Below are positions 18,920 to 29,148 of a DNA stretch of 64,000 bases, piece after piece. The notes below the pieces were generated by a model. The model was given only the letters and a program-made list of their open reading frames with translations, searched no databases and had not been told where the DNA came from. The position numbers and the translations under genes are program-made. Every line of letters starts with the position of its first letter. Position 1 is the stretch's first letter. Source of the stretch: Rheinheimera riviphila (GTDB lineage: Bacteria; Pseudomonadota; Gammaproteobacteria; Enterobacterales; Alteromonadaceae). Location: positions 310,001 through 374,000 of the forward strand of contig NZ_SACS01000001.1 of NCBI RefSeq assembly GCF_004005945.1, written 5' to 3'.

Positions 18920-19348
18920 TTAGATGTCTAAAACTTGTGGTTGCTGGGCAGCATGTTGATGCTCTGCGCCTGCATACACTTTCAACTTACGGAACATAGC
19001 GCGACCCAGTGGACCTTTAGGCAGCATGCCTTTGATCGCAGTCTCAAGCACCATCTCAGGTTTCTTTTCCAGCAGCTTCTCGAAAGTGATTTCTTTGATG
19101 CCACCTGGGAAACCAGAGTGAGAGTAGTACTTTTTGTTTTTCGCTTTGTTACCAGTTACAGTCACTTTGTCAGCGTTAACTACAATGATGTAGTCGCCGG
19201 TGTCAACGTGTGGCGTGTATTCTGGCTTGTGCTTTCCGCGTAAACGAAGAGCGATTTCAGTTGAGATACGACCCAGGGTTTTGCCTGCGGCATCAACAAC
19301 GAACCAGTCGCGTGTTACGGTTTCTGGTTTAGCAGTAAAAGTTTTCAT
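18920..19348 (-). CDS. rplM: 50S ribosomal protein L13
   Basis: Early-assembling large-subunit protein; 142 aa from the ATG at 19348 ([20 protein letters not shown]), the same length as in E. coli, so four upstream codons are dropped. Contains [20 protein letters not shown] and the ending of the L13 family ([11 protein letters not shown]). In E. coli L13 represses its own mRNA through the leader; the leader here contains three hairpins (see separate entry). Confidence 0.98.
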   Translation of the reverse strand: MKTFTAKPETVTRDWFVVDAAGKTLGRISTEIALRLRGKHKPEYTPHVDTGDYIIVVNADKVTVTGNKAKNKKYYSHSGFPGGIKEITFEKLLEKKPEMVLETAIKGMLPKGPLGRAMFRKLKVYAGAEHQHAAQQPQVLDI

Positions 19349-19489
19349 CAAACTATCCAAAAAAATTATCAGTTACACCTCACATAACCTTCGGGCAAAG
19401 ATTATGTCGTTTATCGAACCCCTTCGAGTTCATCAAACTGCCAGGCTACGGCAGATTCAGGCTGTAACGTGGGCCGGTGGCGGATTATA
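19349..19489 (-). promoter_or_regulatory. rplM promoter and structured leader
   Basis: A perfect TATAAT (19489-19484, minus strand) is followed by a GC-rich discriminator, as in growth-rate-controlled ribosomal promoters. The ~130-nt leader holds three inverted repeats: CTGCC/GGCAG (19438-19454), TCGAA-GGGG-TTCGA (19414-19427) and ACATAA...TTATGT (19382-19407). Autogenous control by L13 is known in E. coli; the fold here is inferred. Confidence 0.5.
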
Positions 19490-19559
19490 TAGAGAAGCTT
19501 GGGTAAAAAATAGCTGTTTTGCAAAAAAAGTCAGCAATTGCCGCCAGATAAATTGAGCG

Positions 19560-20654
19560 TTAGGGTAAATGAGCCAACGACAGATAATCATGCGATTGCA
19601 TCTCCTGCAACCGGCTTAAGCAGCGCCTAAATTCAAAGGCTAAAATCCCTTGGCTATAAAGCTGCTCCATCGGCAGCGAAGCCGAGATAATCAGCTTCAC
19701 TTTACGCTCATAAAATTCGTCCACCAAGGCGATAAAACGCCGAGCCACGTCATCATTACTTTGTCCCATCGGCGTCACTTTGGATAACAACACCGTATGG
19801 TAAATTTTGCTCAGTTCCATGTAGTCATATTGGCTGCGGGCCGATTCGCAAAGCTCGGAAAACTCAAACCAAACGATCCCTTCCGCTTCCCAGCAAGTCT
19901 TTAACGGCCGGTGCGCGATTTCAACAATGGCTTGTTGCTGACGCGGCTCCATCGATAACGCATTAAAATAATTCAATAAATTCTGATCAGCTGCACTGTC
20001 GAGCGGATAATGATAAATTTCTGCCTGGGTTAAAGTGCGTAACCGATAGTCAATGCCGCTATCGACATTAACTACTTGGGTATATTGTTTAATCAAAGCA
20101 ATGGCTGGTAAAAACCGGGCACGTTGCAAGCCATTTTTATACAAACCATCCGGTTCAATATTGGATGTCGCCACCAGCGTAATGCCCCGGGCAAATAAAG
20201 CCTGCATCAAGGTGCCTAAAATCATCGCGTCGGTAATGTCCGAGACAAAAAACTCATCAAAGCAAATGATATCGATCTGTTGTTTAAAGCTATCCGCAAC
20301 CAACTCTAACGGATTTGACTGCCCCGCTAACGCCGTCAGCTCTTCATGCACTTTGTGCATAAAGCGGTGAAAGTGAATGCGCATTTTGCGGTTGGTCGGT
20401 AAACACTCATAAAATGTGTCGACCAGGTAGGTTTTGCCGCGGCCAACGCCACCCCAAAAGTACAAACCCTGCAATGGCTGTGGTTGGATCTGTTTGCCGG
20501 TCAATTTCTGCCAGAAGCTTAGCTTCGCCGGCTCTTGCTGACAAAAATCATCATATAGACGTTGTAGTTGCTTCACAGCATGTTGCTGGGCAGCATCAAA
20601 CTGAAAATCATCGCGGGTCAGGTCTTGTTGATATTTTTGCTGCGGCGTCGTCAT
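19560..20654 (-). CDS. zapE: Cell division protein ZapE (AFG1-family ATPase)
   Basis: ATPase that acts at the constricting Z-ring in E. coli; 364 aa. Walker A GGVGRGKT is followed by RIHFHRFMHKVHEEL, Walker B ICFDEFFVSDITDAM and VATSNIEPDGLYKNGLQR. Sits at the classical locus, opposite zapG and near rplM-rpsI, so this copy is taken as the ortholog rather than the paralog at 5886. Monocistronic by appearance. Confidence 0.95.
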   Translation of the reverse strand: MTTPQQKYQQDLTRDDFQFDAAQQHAVKQLQRLYDDFCQQEPAKLSFWQKLTGKQIQPQPLQGLYFWGGVGRGKTYLVDTFYECLPTNRKMRIHFHRFMHKVHEELTALAGQSNPLELVADSFKQQIDIICFDEFFVSDITDAMILGTLMQALFARGITLVATSNIEPDGLYKNGLQRARFLPAIALIKQYTQVVNVDSGIDYRLRTLTQAEIYHYPLDSAADQNLLNYFNALSMEPRQQQAIVEIAHRPLKTCWEAEGIVWFEFSELCESARSQYDYMELSKIYHTVLLSKVTPMGQSNDDVARRFIALVDEFYERKVKLIISASLPMEQLYSQGILAFEFRRCLSRLQEMQSHDYLSLAHLP

Positions 20655-20802
20655 GCGGGTGTCTTCGTGCTGCTTTTTGGAATATCAGCAAACCATCTGA
20701 CATTCAGGCCAATAAGAATAGCTGTTATAGTAACACGCCTTACCACTCTGGATAAGAAGTTAGGTTACACTAGAAAGGATTTAAGTAGTTTCAGGAGTCG
20801 TT

Positions 20803-21258
20803 ATGAGTATATCCATTGCGTTAATCTGGCTGGTGGCCGGAATTGTGATCGGCGCCATCGCCAGCCGTTTTTATAGCCTTCGGCAATTTAATCAACACAA
20901 ACTGCAGCTTGAACTGGATGAAAGCCGCCAGCAACTGCAACAGTACCGCTCCGATGTGTCCAGTCACCTCGACACCACCCACCAGCTGATGTCGCAACTG
21001 CAGGACAATTATGAAAAAATTGCCCGTCATATGGCACGCACCAAAATGCAGCTGATTGAACGGCCGGGTTTTTCGCAAGACACCGATTTAAACTATTTGT
21101 CGACCGACACCGCTGAGCATATCCGGATGTCGCTTGGTAAAATTGATGAAAAACGTCGCAAAAAAGTTGAGCCTCAAGCTGAACAACCACTTGATTATGC
21201 GGGTCATTCCAGCGGCATCATGAAAACATTCCCCGCACAAAAAAATTCAGGCGTTTGA
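20803..21258 (+). CDS. zapG: ZapG / YhcB-family inner-membrane protein (DUF1043)
   Basis: Division- and envelope-associated membrane protein; 151 aa. One N-terminal helix (ALIWLVAGIVIGAIASRF) is followed by a long coiled coil (residues ~30-80, QLELDESRQQLQQYRSDV) and a disordered tail. Ribosome site CAGGAG precedes the ATG. Divergent from zapE and upstream of degQ, the conserved gammaproteobacterial order. Confidence 0.93.
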   Translation: MSISIALIWLVAGIVIGAIASRFYSLRQFNQHKLQLELDESRQQLQQYRSDVSSHLDTTHQLMSQLQDNYEKIARHMARTKMQLIERPGFSQDTDLNYLSTDTAEHIRMSLGKIDEKRRKKVEPQAEQPLDYAGHSSGIMKTFPAQKNSGV

Positions 21259-21316
21259 AACTTTTTGCAAAATGATGAGTCTCTGTAGGCACTGTTCCTA
21301 TGGAGACCATCACGAT

Positions 21317-22678
21317 ATGAAAATGAAGTTATCTGTGCTCACCGCCAGCCTGCTGGCTGCTTCTTTGTTCACCCATTCTTCTTATGTATCTGCCAAAATT
21401 CCGTTTTTTGGTGCCGAAGCCGGTCAGAAAATGCCGAGTCTGGCGCCAATGCTGGAAAAAATCACCCCGGCAGTCGTCAACATTAATGTCGCAGGCAACC
21501 GCGAAGTCAGACAACGGATGCCGGACGCTTTTCAACAATTTTTCGACCAAGGTGAATTACGCCGCGAGCAACCGTTTCGTGGCCTGGGTTCAGGCGTGAT
21601 TATTGATGCCAAAAAGGGCTATGTAGTGACGAATGCCCATGTGGTGAATCAGGCCGATGAGATCCGTGTCACCCTCACCGATGGCCGCAGTTTTGAAGCG
21701 AAAAAAATCGGCGAAGATCCGGCAAGCGATGTCGCGCTACTGCAAATTAACGCTGACAACCTGACTGAAATTAAAATCTCCGATTCTGACAACTTGCGGG
21801 TCGGTGATTTTACCATTGCCATCGGTAACCCCTTTGGTCTGGGTCAAACCGTCACTTCAGGTATGGTTAGTGCCTTGGGCCGTGGTGGTTTGGATAGCGA
21901 AAAATATGAAGACTTTATTCAAACCGATGCTGCCATTAACAGCGGCAACTCCGGTGGTGCACTGGTCAATTTACGCGGTGAACTGATTGGGATTAATACT
22001 GCCATTATCGGCCCTGCCGGTGGCAATGTCGGGATTGGTTTTGCCATTCCGTCAACCATGATGAAAAACCTGGTCAGCCAGATTATTGAATTCGGTGAGG
22101 TAAAACGCGGCATCCTCGGCGTTGAAGGCAACGATTTAAATGAAGATATCGCCAAAGCGATGAAGGTGAAATCGACCAAAGGTGTATTTATCGGCCGGGT
22201 GACACCAGACAGTGGCTCCGACAAAGCCGGGCTGCGTTCTGGTGATGTGATCGTCAGCCTGAACGGCAAAACAATCCAGTCGATGTCAGAATTAAGGGCC
22301 AAAGTGGGTTCGATGGGCGTGGGTAAATCGGTGAAAATCGGTGTGCTGCGTGAGGATAAACAGCTGAGTTTTGATGTGAAGTTATCTGAATCGGATCAAG
22401 CCAATGTTACGGCGGGCACGATGCACGAGATGCTGGCCGGTGCCAGTTTCTCTAATGGAAAAACTCAGGACGGCACTGCCGGTGTGATGTTGACGGAAGT
22501 TGCAGAACGCTCACCTGCAGCCCAACTAGGTTTGCAAAAAGGAGACGTGATCATTGGTGTTGCCCGCACCAAAGTGAGCAATGTCGCAGAGCTACGGGAC
22601 ATCCTGAGCAAAGCCAAAGGTGTGATCGCGCTACAGGTACAACGCGAAAACGCAGTCTATTATGTGTTAATCCGTTAA
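21317..22678 (+). CDS. degQ: Periplasmic serine endoprotease DegQ/DegP type
   Basis: HtrA-family protease and chaperone for misfolded envelope proteins; 453 aa from the ATG at 21317, which follows a GGAG and opens a signal peptide (MKMKLSVLTASLLAASLF). The upstream in-frame Met has no leader. Catalytic triad His108 (TNAHVV), Asp138 (PASDVALL) and Ser212 (GNSGGALVN). Two PDZ domains follow (~255-345 and ~365-450). The short Q-linker region favours DegQ over DegP. Followed by degS. Confidence 0.95.
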   Translation: MKMKLSVLTASLLAASLFTHSSYVSAKIPFFGAEAGQKMPSLAPMLEKITPAVVNINVAGNREVRQRMPDAFQQFFDQGELRREQPFRGLGSGVIIDAKKGYVVTNAHVVNQADEIRVTLTDGRSFEAKKIGEDPASDVALLQINADNLTEIKISDSDNLRVGDFTIAIGNPFGLGQTVTSGMVSALGRGGLDSEKYEDFIQTDAAINSGNSGGALVNLRGELIGINTAIIGPAGGNVGIGFAIPSTMMKNLVSQIIEFGEVKRGILGVEGNDLNEDIAKAMKVKSTKGVFIGRVTPDSGSDKAGLRSGDVIVSLNGKTIQSMSELRAKVGSMGVGKSVKIGVLREDKQLSFDVKLSESDQANVTAGTMHEMLAGASFSNGKTQDGTAGVMLTEVAERSPAAQLGLQKGDVIIGVARTKVSNVAELRDILSKAKGVIALQVQRENAVYYVLIR

Positions 22679-22692
22679 TAGCCTCCCTCTGA

Positions 22693-22734
22693 CCACTCAG
22701 GCTCAACAGGCAGTCCTTGCCTGAGTCTGAGTGG
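22693..22734. terminator. Long two-tier hairpin between degQ and degS
   Basis: Outer arms CCACTCAGGCTCA and TGAGTCTGAGTGG (one mismatch) enclose inner arms CAGGCA and TGCCTG around a 5-nt loop. On the plus strand TATTTTGC follows. Could terminate degQ transcripts partly, giving degS its own expression level. Confidence 0.6.
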
Positions 22735-22819
22735 TATTTTGCAACATTTTTCTGCTACATCTTCGCCCACTTCAATGCTATGCTTCTTCGATTCTGACTG
22801 TTCTGAATAAATTAAATTA

Positions 22820-23905
22820 ATGAAATCGCTGATTTTTATCATTCGAAGCATTGCTTATGGTTTAGCACTGGCTTTGCTTTGGCTGTTGCTGTTCCAACAA
22901 AATGGCGTCACTCAGCTTAATCAGTGGCTTCAACCACAAAATCAGGAACAGTCGGCCATTTCTTATGCCAAAGCAGTGCGTGCCGCTGCGCCTGCCGTAG
23001 TCAATGTGTATACCGTCACTACCCAGCAAGATCCCCGCTCTTATCAGAGACGTATTATCCAGAATCAGTCTTTAGGTTCAGGCGTCATCATGCGCGCGGA
23101 TGGATATATTCTGACGAACTACCATGTGGTCAACGGCGCTGATCAAATCGTGGTTGCGTTGCAAGATGGCCGCCAACTTGAGGCCGTGTTGATTGGTCAG
23201 GACCGGTTGACTGACTTAGCCGTACTTTACGTCAAAGCCGATAATTTACCGGTGATCCCACAACTACCGGACATCGAACCGCAGGTTGGTGATTTAGTGC
23301 TGGCCATCGGCAACCCATTAAATCTGGGGCAGTCGATTACCCAAGGCATTATCAGCGCGACAGGTCGTGCCGGCCTCAGCACCAATACTTACACTGATTT
23401 TATGCAAATGGACGCGGCCATCAATGCCGGCAACTCTGGTGGCGCTTTAGTCAACAGCAATGGCATTTTAGTCGGCATCAACACTGCTGCCTTTCAGCGC
23501 CAACGTAATCTGGAAGTGCAGGGTATTTTCTTTGCGGTGCCGTATAAACTGGCCTTTACCGTGATGGAGAAACTGATTAGCCACGGCCGGGTGGTGCGTG
23601 GTTATTTAGGTTTAAGCGGTGAGCCAGTCATTAATTCGTCAGGTGAACGGCAGTTCTCAACAGCACAAAAGTTCTATGGTATGAAAATTACCGATGTTGA
23701 AAACCTTGGTCCTGCCGCCGTTTCTGGTCTATTGGCCGATGATATTATGCTTGAAATTCAAGGGGTCATGCTCACCAGCGTCAATCAGGCGCTGGACATC
23801 GTTGCCGAATCTGTTCCAGATACCGATGTGCAAATCGTGATTGAACGGCGTGGGCAACGGATGGTTATTCCAACCCGCATTGGTACCCGATTGGATACCG
23901 AATAG
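22820..23905 (+). CDS. degS: Membrane-anchored stress-sensor protease DegS
   Basis: Senses unfolded porin C-termini and makes the first cut in RseA to release sigma-E; 361 aa. An uncleaved N-terminal anchor (SIAYGLALALLWLLLFQQ) tethers it to the periplasmic face. Triad His102 (TNYHVV), Asp132 (TDLAVLY) and Ser206 (GNSGGALVN), then one PDZ domain (~255-350), one fewer than DegQ, which is the distinguishing feature. RseA and RpoE are not in the window. Confidence 0.95.
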   Translation: MKSLIFIIRSIAYGLALALLWLLLFQQNGVTQLNQWLQPQNQEQSAISYAKAVRAAAPAVVNVYTVTTQQDPRSYQRRIIQNQSLGSGVIMRADGYILTNYHVVNGADQIVVALQDGRQLEAVLIGQDRLTDLAVLYVKADNLPVIPQLPDIEPQVGDLVLAIGNPLNLGQSITQGIISATGRAGLSTNTYTDFMQMDAAINAGNSGGALVNSNGILVGINTAAFQRQRNLEVQGIFFAVPYKLAFTVMEKLISHGRVVRGYLGLSGEPVINSSGERQFSTAQKFYGMKITDVENLGPAAVSGLLADDIMLEIQGVMLTSVNQALDIVAESVPDTDVQIVIERRGQRMVIPTRIGTRLDTE

Positions 23906-23926
23906 GCACATTAATCTCCGGTGCAT

Positions 23927-23954
23927 AAAAAAACCGCCAGTTGGCGGTTTTTTT
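23927..23954. terminator. Bidirectional terminator between degS and murA
   Basis: Perfect stem AACCGCCA and TGGCGGTT with a 2-nt centre, flanked by A7 and T7, suited to stop both converging transcripts. Confidence 0.9.
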
Positions 23955-23971
23955 ATGGCTTCAACCAAGTT

Positions 23972-25234
<1,263 letters not shown>

Positions 25235-25501
25235 TTAATTCGACACCGCAGGAGGGTTAAGGAGTTTTTCGCGACGCCATTGCACCGGCGTGAACGCTTT
25301 GATCGACAACGCATGGATAGAACCATCGGCAATTTCAGCCATCAGCGGTGCATACACCAGTTGTTGTTGTTTCACCCGGCTTACGCCATCAAAACAGTCA
25401 CCCACTGCGGTAACAGCATAATGACTACCATCAGCCGTGACATAGACTTCAGCCAGCTGCAGCTGCTCAGTCAGACGTTGTTCGATTTGTTTACAATCCA
25501 T
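25235..25501 (-). CDS. ibaG: BolA-family protein IbaG
   Basis: Small acid-stress-linked BolA-type protein that partners monothiol glutaredoxin in iron-sulfur handling; 88 aa from the ATG at 25501 (a TTG one codon earlier is discounted). Contains the BolA fold with VTADGSHYAVTAVGDCFDGV and IADGSIHALSIKAFTP. Stop and murA start are contiguous, indicating an ibaG-murA operon. Confidence 0.93.
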   Translation of the reverse strand: MDCKQIEQRLTEQLQLAEVYVTADGSHYAVTAVGDCFDGVSRVKQQQLVYAPLMAEIADGSIHALSIKAFTPVQWRREKLLNPPAVSN

Positions 25502-25600
25502 CAATTGACCTGCTCAGTCGGAACACACCGTTGGCTCTGCGGCAATAAATGCTGAAACAACATAATTGCTGTAGGCGAAATCGGTCTGTTACAAAGAAAA

Positions 25601-25625
25601 ATAACCCGGCGATTGGCCGGGTTTT
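25601..25625. terminator. Terminator downstream of the mla operon
   Basis: CCCGGC and GCCGGG stem with GATTG loop; TTATTTTTC follows on the minus strand and TTTTCT on the plus strand. About 100 bp past the mlaB stop, separating mla from ibaG-murA. Confidence 0.75.
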
Positions 25626-25718
25626 CTGATTATTCAGCTTGAAAGCAGCGTGCGCTACTTAGGATCATTGATCCTTGACCAAGGCGCTTAGTATATCCAA
25701 AGCGCTGGCTAATTTCAG

Positions 25719-26006
25719 CTAATCCGTTGGTAAAAGTGCCAACACATCACTGACGCTTGCCAAAGATCTAAGTTGTTCAGGCATTTGCTGAAACTTCAGA
25801 GTGATCCCAAGTTGTTGGGCTTTTGCCAGTTGCTGGATCAGCCAAGCAAGTCCTGCGGTATCCACATGCAACAAACCACCCAGGTCAAACACCGCTTGTT
25901 TTGGCATTGTCGTCAGCAACTTAAATGGCCAGTAGGCAACAACGGTGTGGCAATTGAGCTCACCGACAAATTGCAACACGGCGCCATTTTGCTTAATTTC
26001 AAGCAT
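25719..26006 (-). CDS. mlaB: Phospholipid transport STAS protein MlaB
   Basis: Cytoplasmic STAS-domain subunit that binds and stabilises the MlaF ATPase; 95 aa. Shows the STAS core VFDLGGLLHVDTAGLAWLIQ, with the conserved Asp-Thr-Ala-Gly loop. Overlaps the mlaC 3' end by 8 bp; last gene of mlaFEDCB. Confidence 0.93.
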   Translation of the reverse strand: MLEIKQNGAVLQFVGELNCHTVVAYWPFKLLTTMPKQAVFDLGGLLHVDTAGLAWLIQQLAKAQQLGITLKFQQMPEQLRSLASVSDVLALLPTD

Positions 26007-26667
26007 CTTTCTTTTTCTCAGGCGCTTTGATTGGCGCTTTGGCTTTTTCTTCCAGTAAGGCTGCTACGCTTAACAAACCTTGCTGACGGATCAGGCTACC
26101 CAATTCCGACCTTTTGCTGTCAAGCAATGAAATGCCTTCAGCAACCATGTCGTAAACCAGCCAGGTATTGGTATCTTTCATCCGGCGTAATTTAAATTCA
26201 ATTTTGATATCTGGTTTGCCAGGGTCGATAACGCGGGTTTTGATGGTAATAATTTTGCGTTGTTTATCAACCGGTTGACCTGGCTCTATAATCACTTTTT
26301 GATTGGTGTATTGGGTAAACACACCAGCATAAGTACCAACCATATAGTTCTGGAACGCCGTGACAAAAGTGTTGAAGTCTTCTTTTGGCACGGTATTGAG
26401 TTTCACGCTTTGGCCAATCACATAACCAGCGGCATAACGGCTGTCGATGTAAGGCACCAGCTCTTCGCTGACGATGGTGCGCAGCACTTCAGCGTTTTGC
26501 TTTATTTTCGGCTGATCAGCGGCAATGCGCTGAAAAGTTTTGTCAGCCAGAACTTCCATCATTTTATACGGGTCGTCATAGGTTGGCACTGCAGCAGTAT
26601 TTGCCTGAGTGCTAAAACCGGCGGTGGCTAACAGCAGAGCGCTGACCAAAGTTGCAAATAATTTCAT
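25999..26667 (-). CDS. mlaC: Periplasmic phospholipid-binding protein MlaC
   Basis: Shuttles phospholipid between the outer-membrane MlaA complex and MlaD; 222 aa. Signal peptide (MKLFATLVSALLLATAGFSTQA) and the MlaC/Ttg2D fold with YAAGYVIGQSVK and VYDMVAEGISLLDSKRSELG. The basic tail KAPEKKKDA is an extension. Starts one base into the mlaD stop. Confidence 0.95.
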   Translation of the reverse strand: MKLFATLVSALLLATAGFSTQANTAAVPTYDDPYKMMEVLADKTFQRIAADQPKIKQNAEVLRTIVSEELVPYIDSRYAAGYVIGQSVKLNTVPKEDFNTFVTAFQNYMVGTYAGVFTQYTNQKVIIEPGQPVDKQRKIITIKTRVIDPGKPDIKIEFKLRRMKDTNTWLVYDMVAEGISLLDSKRSELGSLIRQQGLLSVAALLEEKAKAPIKAPEKKKDA

Positions 26668-27134
26668 TATTGATTCCCACGATTAAATAAGAACTGACCA
26701 ATCAGCTCTTCCAGTACGATTGCGGATTTGGTGTCTTCAATACGATCACCATTGCCAAGAATTTCCACGTTTTCGTCGACGAACCCAGGTTGTAAGCCAA
26801 TGTACTGCTCGCCCAACAAACCTGAGGTCAAAATCGCCAGTGAACTGGTCTCAGGGAAGTTGTTGTAACTACTATTAATTTCGAGCGTCACGACCGGCTG
26901 GAACTGTTCAGGATCCAGGTGAATATTGGCAACACGGCCAACAACCACACCACCGACTTTCACCGGCGAGCGGACTTTTAAACCACCAATATTGTCAAAG
27001 GTTGCCAGCAACTGATAACTTTGATCGGAACCGGCGACACCGGCATTGGCCACTTTTAACGCCAATAACATTAAAGCGGCAATCGAAAGCGCTACAAAAG
27101 CGCCGACTAAAATTTCTAATTTACGCGTGGTCAT
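26667..27134 (-). CDS. mlaD: MCE-domain lipid-binding protein MlaD
   Basis: Single-helix inner-membrane protein that forms a hexameric ring on MlaE; 155 aa from the ATG at 27134 (MTTRKLEILVGAFVALSIAA). The MCE domain reads LLATFDNIGGLKVRSPVKVG and VVGRVANIHLD. The TTG at 27149 would overlap mlaE; GGATGAG inside the mlaE end serves as ribosome site. Confidence 0.95.
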   Translation of the reverse strand: MTTRKLEILVGAFVALSIAALMLLALKVANAGVAGSDQSYQLLATFDNIGGLKVRSPVKVGGVVVGRVANIHLDPEQFQPVVTLEINSSYNNFPETSSLAILTSGLLGEQYIGLQPGFVDENVEILGNGDRIEDTKSAIVLEELIGQFLFNRGNQ

Positions 27135-27138
27135 TTTC

Positions 27139-27921
27139 TCATCCACCAAACATGACAGCAGTTAATACAAAATCAAAACCCAAAACTGCCAGTGACGCTG
27201 TCACCACAGTTTGAGTTGTCGCCCGACTGATCCCTTCCGAAGTCGGAACCGCATCAAATCCTTTGTGCAGCGCAATCACTGTCACCAAAAACGCAAATAC
27301 CGTACTTTTGATAATCCCGTTCAGGACATCCTGTTCAAAATCAACGTTGGCCTGCATCGCTGACCAATAACCGCCCGCATCAACGCCGAGCCAGTCCACA
27401 CCGACCAAATGACCACCTAAAATACCTACGGCGGTAAAAATCATTGCCAGCAATGGCATGCAGATGACGCCAGCCCAGAGCCGTGGCGCGATGATCCGGC
27501 GCAGCGGATCCACCGCCATCATTTCCATCCCCGATAACTGCTCGGTCGCTTTCATCAAACCAATTTCAGCCGTCAGCGCACTACCGGCGCGCCCTGCGAA
27601 CAATAAGGCGGTCACGACCGGCCCTAATTCCCGCAGCAAACTTAATGCAACCAACGGCCCTAACATTTGCTCGGCGCCAAACTTTGACAGTACGGTGTAA
27701 CCCTGCAGCGCCAGCACCATGCCGATAAACAGGCCTGATACCACAATAATCAGCAGCGACAACACACCAACCACATAAAACTGTTTGATATATAAAGGCC
27801 AGGCTTTAACAAAACGGGGACGCCCCCACAATGCACCAGCCAACATCAGCGTTGCCCGGCCAAACCCCTGAATAGTTTCCAGAGTGGCAGCGCCCAATTG
27901 TTGTAATTTATCCAGTATCAA
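27139..27921 (-). CDS. mlaE: Phospholipid ABC transporter permease MlaE
   Basis: Membrane core of the Mla transporter that maintains outer-membrane lipid asymmetry; 260 aa, five or so helices, MlaE/YrbE family with [20 protein letters not shown] and [20 protein letters not shown], the segments that form the coupling region. Overlaps mlaF by 4 bp. Confidence 0.96.
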   Translation of the reverse strand: MILDKLQQLGAATLETIQGFGRATLMLAGALWGRPRFVKAWPLYIKQFYVVGVLSLLIIVVSGLFIGMVLALQGYTVLSKFGAEQMLGPLVALSLLRELGPVVTALLFAGRAGSALTAEIGLMKATEQLSGMEMMAVDPLRRIIAPRLWAGVICMPLLAMIFTAVGILGGHLVGVDWLGVDAGGYWSAMQANVDFEQDVLNGIIKSTVFAFLVTVIALHKGFDAVPTSEGISRATTQTVVTASLAVLGFDFVLTAVMFGG

Positions 27922-28745
27922 GCTTTTAACTCCATCAGCTCTTGCGCATAATCGGCCGCTTTAAAATGAAACGGTACCGGGCCATCGGCCAGTCCCTGCA
28001 AAAACTGTTGCACCAGCGGTGACTCATGCTGACGCAGCTGCTCTGGCGTACCATGACCAATCACCCGGCGTTCCGCGACTACATAAACATAGTCGGCAAT
28101 GCTCATCACTTCATTAACATCGTGCGAAACCACAATCGACGTCAGCCCCAGTGCATCGTTCAGTGAACGGATAAGCCGCACAATCACGCCCATCGAAATC
28201 GGGTCCTGACCGGCAAAAGGTTCATCGTACATAATGAGTTGTGGATCAAGGGCAATAGCCCGGGCTAACGCGGCACGTCGTGCCATACCACCGGAAAGTT
28301 CCGCTGGCATTAAATCGCGTGCACCACGCAGGCCAACCGACTCCAGCTTCATCAGCACCATCATCCGGATAATTTCTTCCGGCAATTTGGTATGTTCACG
28401 GATTGGGAATGCCACGTTGTCGAATACGGTCATATCGCTAAACAGCGCGCCACTTTGAAACAACATGCTCATTTTTTTGCGGGCCTGATATAAATCACGG
28501 CGGCCCAGTGTTGGGATGTCCTGGTCTTCGAACCAGATGTGACCGGCGTCAGGTTTTAACTGACCGCCAATTAAACGCAGCAAGGTGGTTTTACCGATCC
28601 CGCTCGGCCCCATGATTGCGGTGACTTTACCACGGGCAAATTGCATGCTCATGTCGTCATAAATCACCCGCTCACCACGGCTGAACGTCAGGTTCTGGAT
28701 ATCAACCAGTGGTTTCGCCACAGCTTTGTCCATCATTGGTTCCAA
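27918..28745 (-). CDS. mlaF: Phospholipid ABC transporter ATP-binding protein MlaF
   Basis: ATPase of the Mla system; 275 aa. Walker A GPSGIGKT (46-53), Q-loop MLFQSGALF, signature [14 protein letters not shown] and Walker [13 protein letters not shown]. Two starts compete: a TTG at 28745 with AAGGGA 7 nt upstream, and an ATG at 28736 whose spacing to that site is long. The TTG is kept because the ribosome site fits it better; the protein core is unaffected. Confidence 0.95.
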   Translation of the reverse strand: MEPMMDKAVAKPLVDIQNLTFSRGERVIYDDMSMQFARGKVTAIMGPSGIGKTTLLRLIGGQLKPDAGHIWFEDQDIPTLGRRDLYQARKKMSMLFQSGALFSDMTVFDNVAFPIREHTKLPEEIIRMMVLMKLESVGLRGARDLMPAELSGGMARRAALARAIALDPQLIMYDEPFAGQDPISMGVIVRLIRSLNDALGLTSIVVSHDVNEVMSIADYVYVVAERRVIGHGTPEQLRQHESPLVQQFLQGLADGPVPFHFKAADYAQELMELKA

Positions 28746-29148
28746 CTTATTTCCCTTTCAAACGCTGATCAGTCAGCTTCACAACAGATATCGATCGCAA
28801 AACGGCGCGCAATATAAAGTCGACGCTCTGCGGATGCAACATCGTTGTTGATTCATTCAGCAGATTTTACCTGTTTTACCGGCGGGCGTCCGTATATTAA
28901 ATTGTAATAATCAGTTGCAAAAATCGAAATGTTTCGCATTTCACGGTTTTTTTTGCAATTCAATGACAGAAGCTGGAAAATATCGATTTCGCCGATACCA
29001 TCAACAAACACAGGGTTCACACCAGATCGACTTCTTTTAAGATCATGGGGTTGTTTTAGTTGATACTCGTTCGCATTTTGTCGCAGTTAACTGAATATCA
29101 GCTTAATAACAGGCCAGGTTTTGCCCCTGCCCCTCTGGAGAATAGACC
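28746..29148. promoter_or_regulatory. Divergent promoter region between mlaF and kdsD
   Basis: 403 bp without a gene. Contains an interrupted inverted repeat at 28915-28958 (TTGCAAAAA...AAATG and CATTT...TTTTTGCAA) that could form a hairpin on either strand. Promoters for mla (minus) and kds-lpt (plus) must lie here, but no convincing -35/-10 pair was singled out. Confidence 0.5.
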
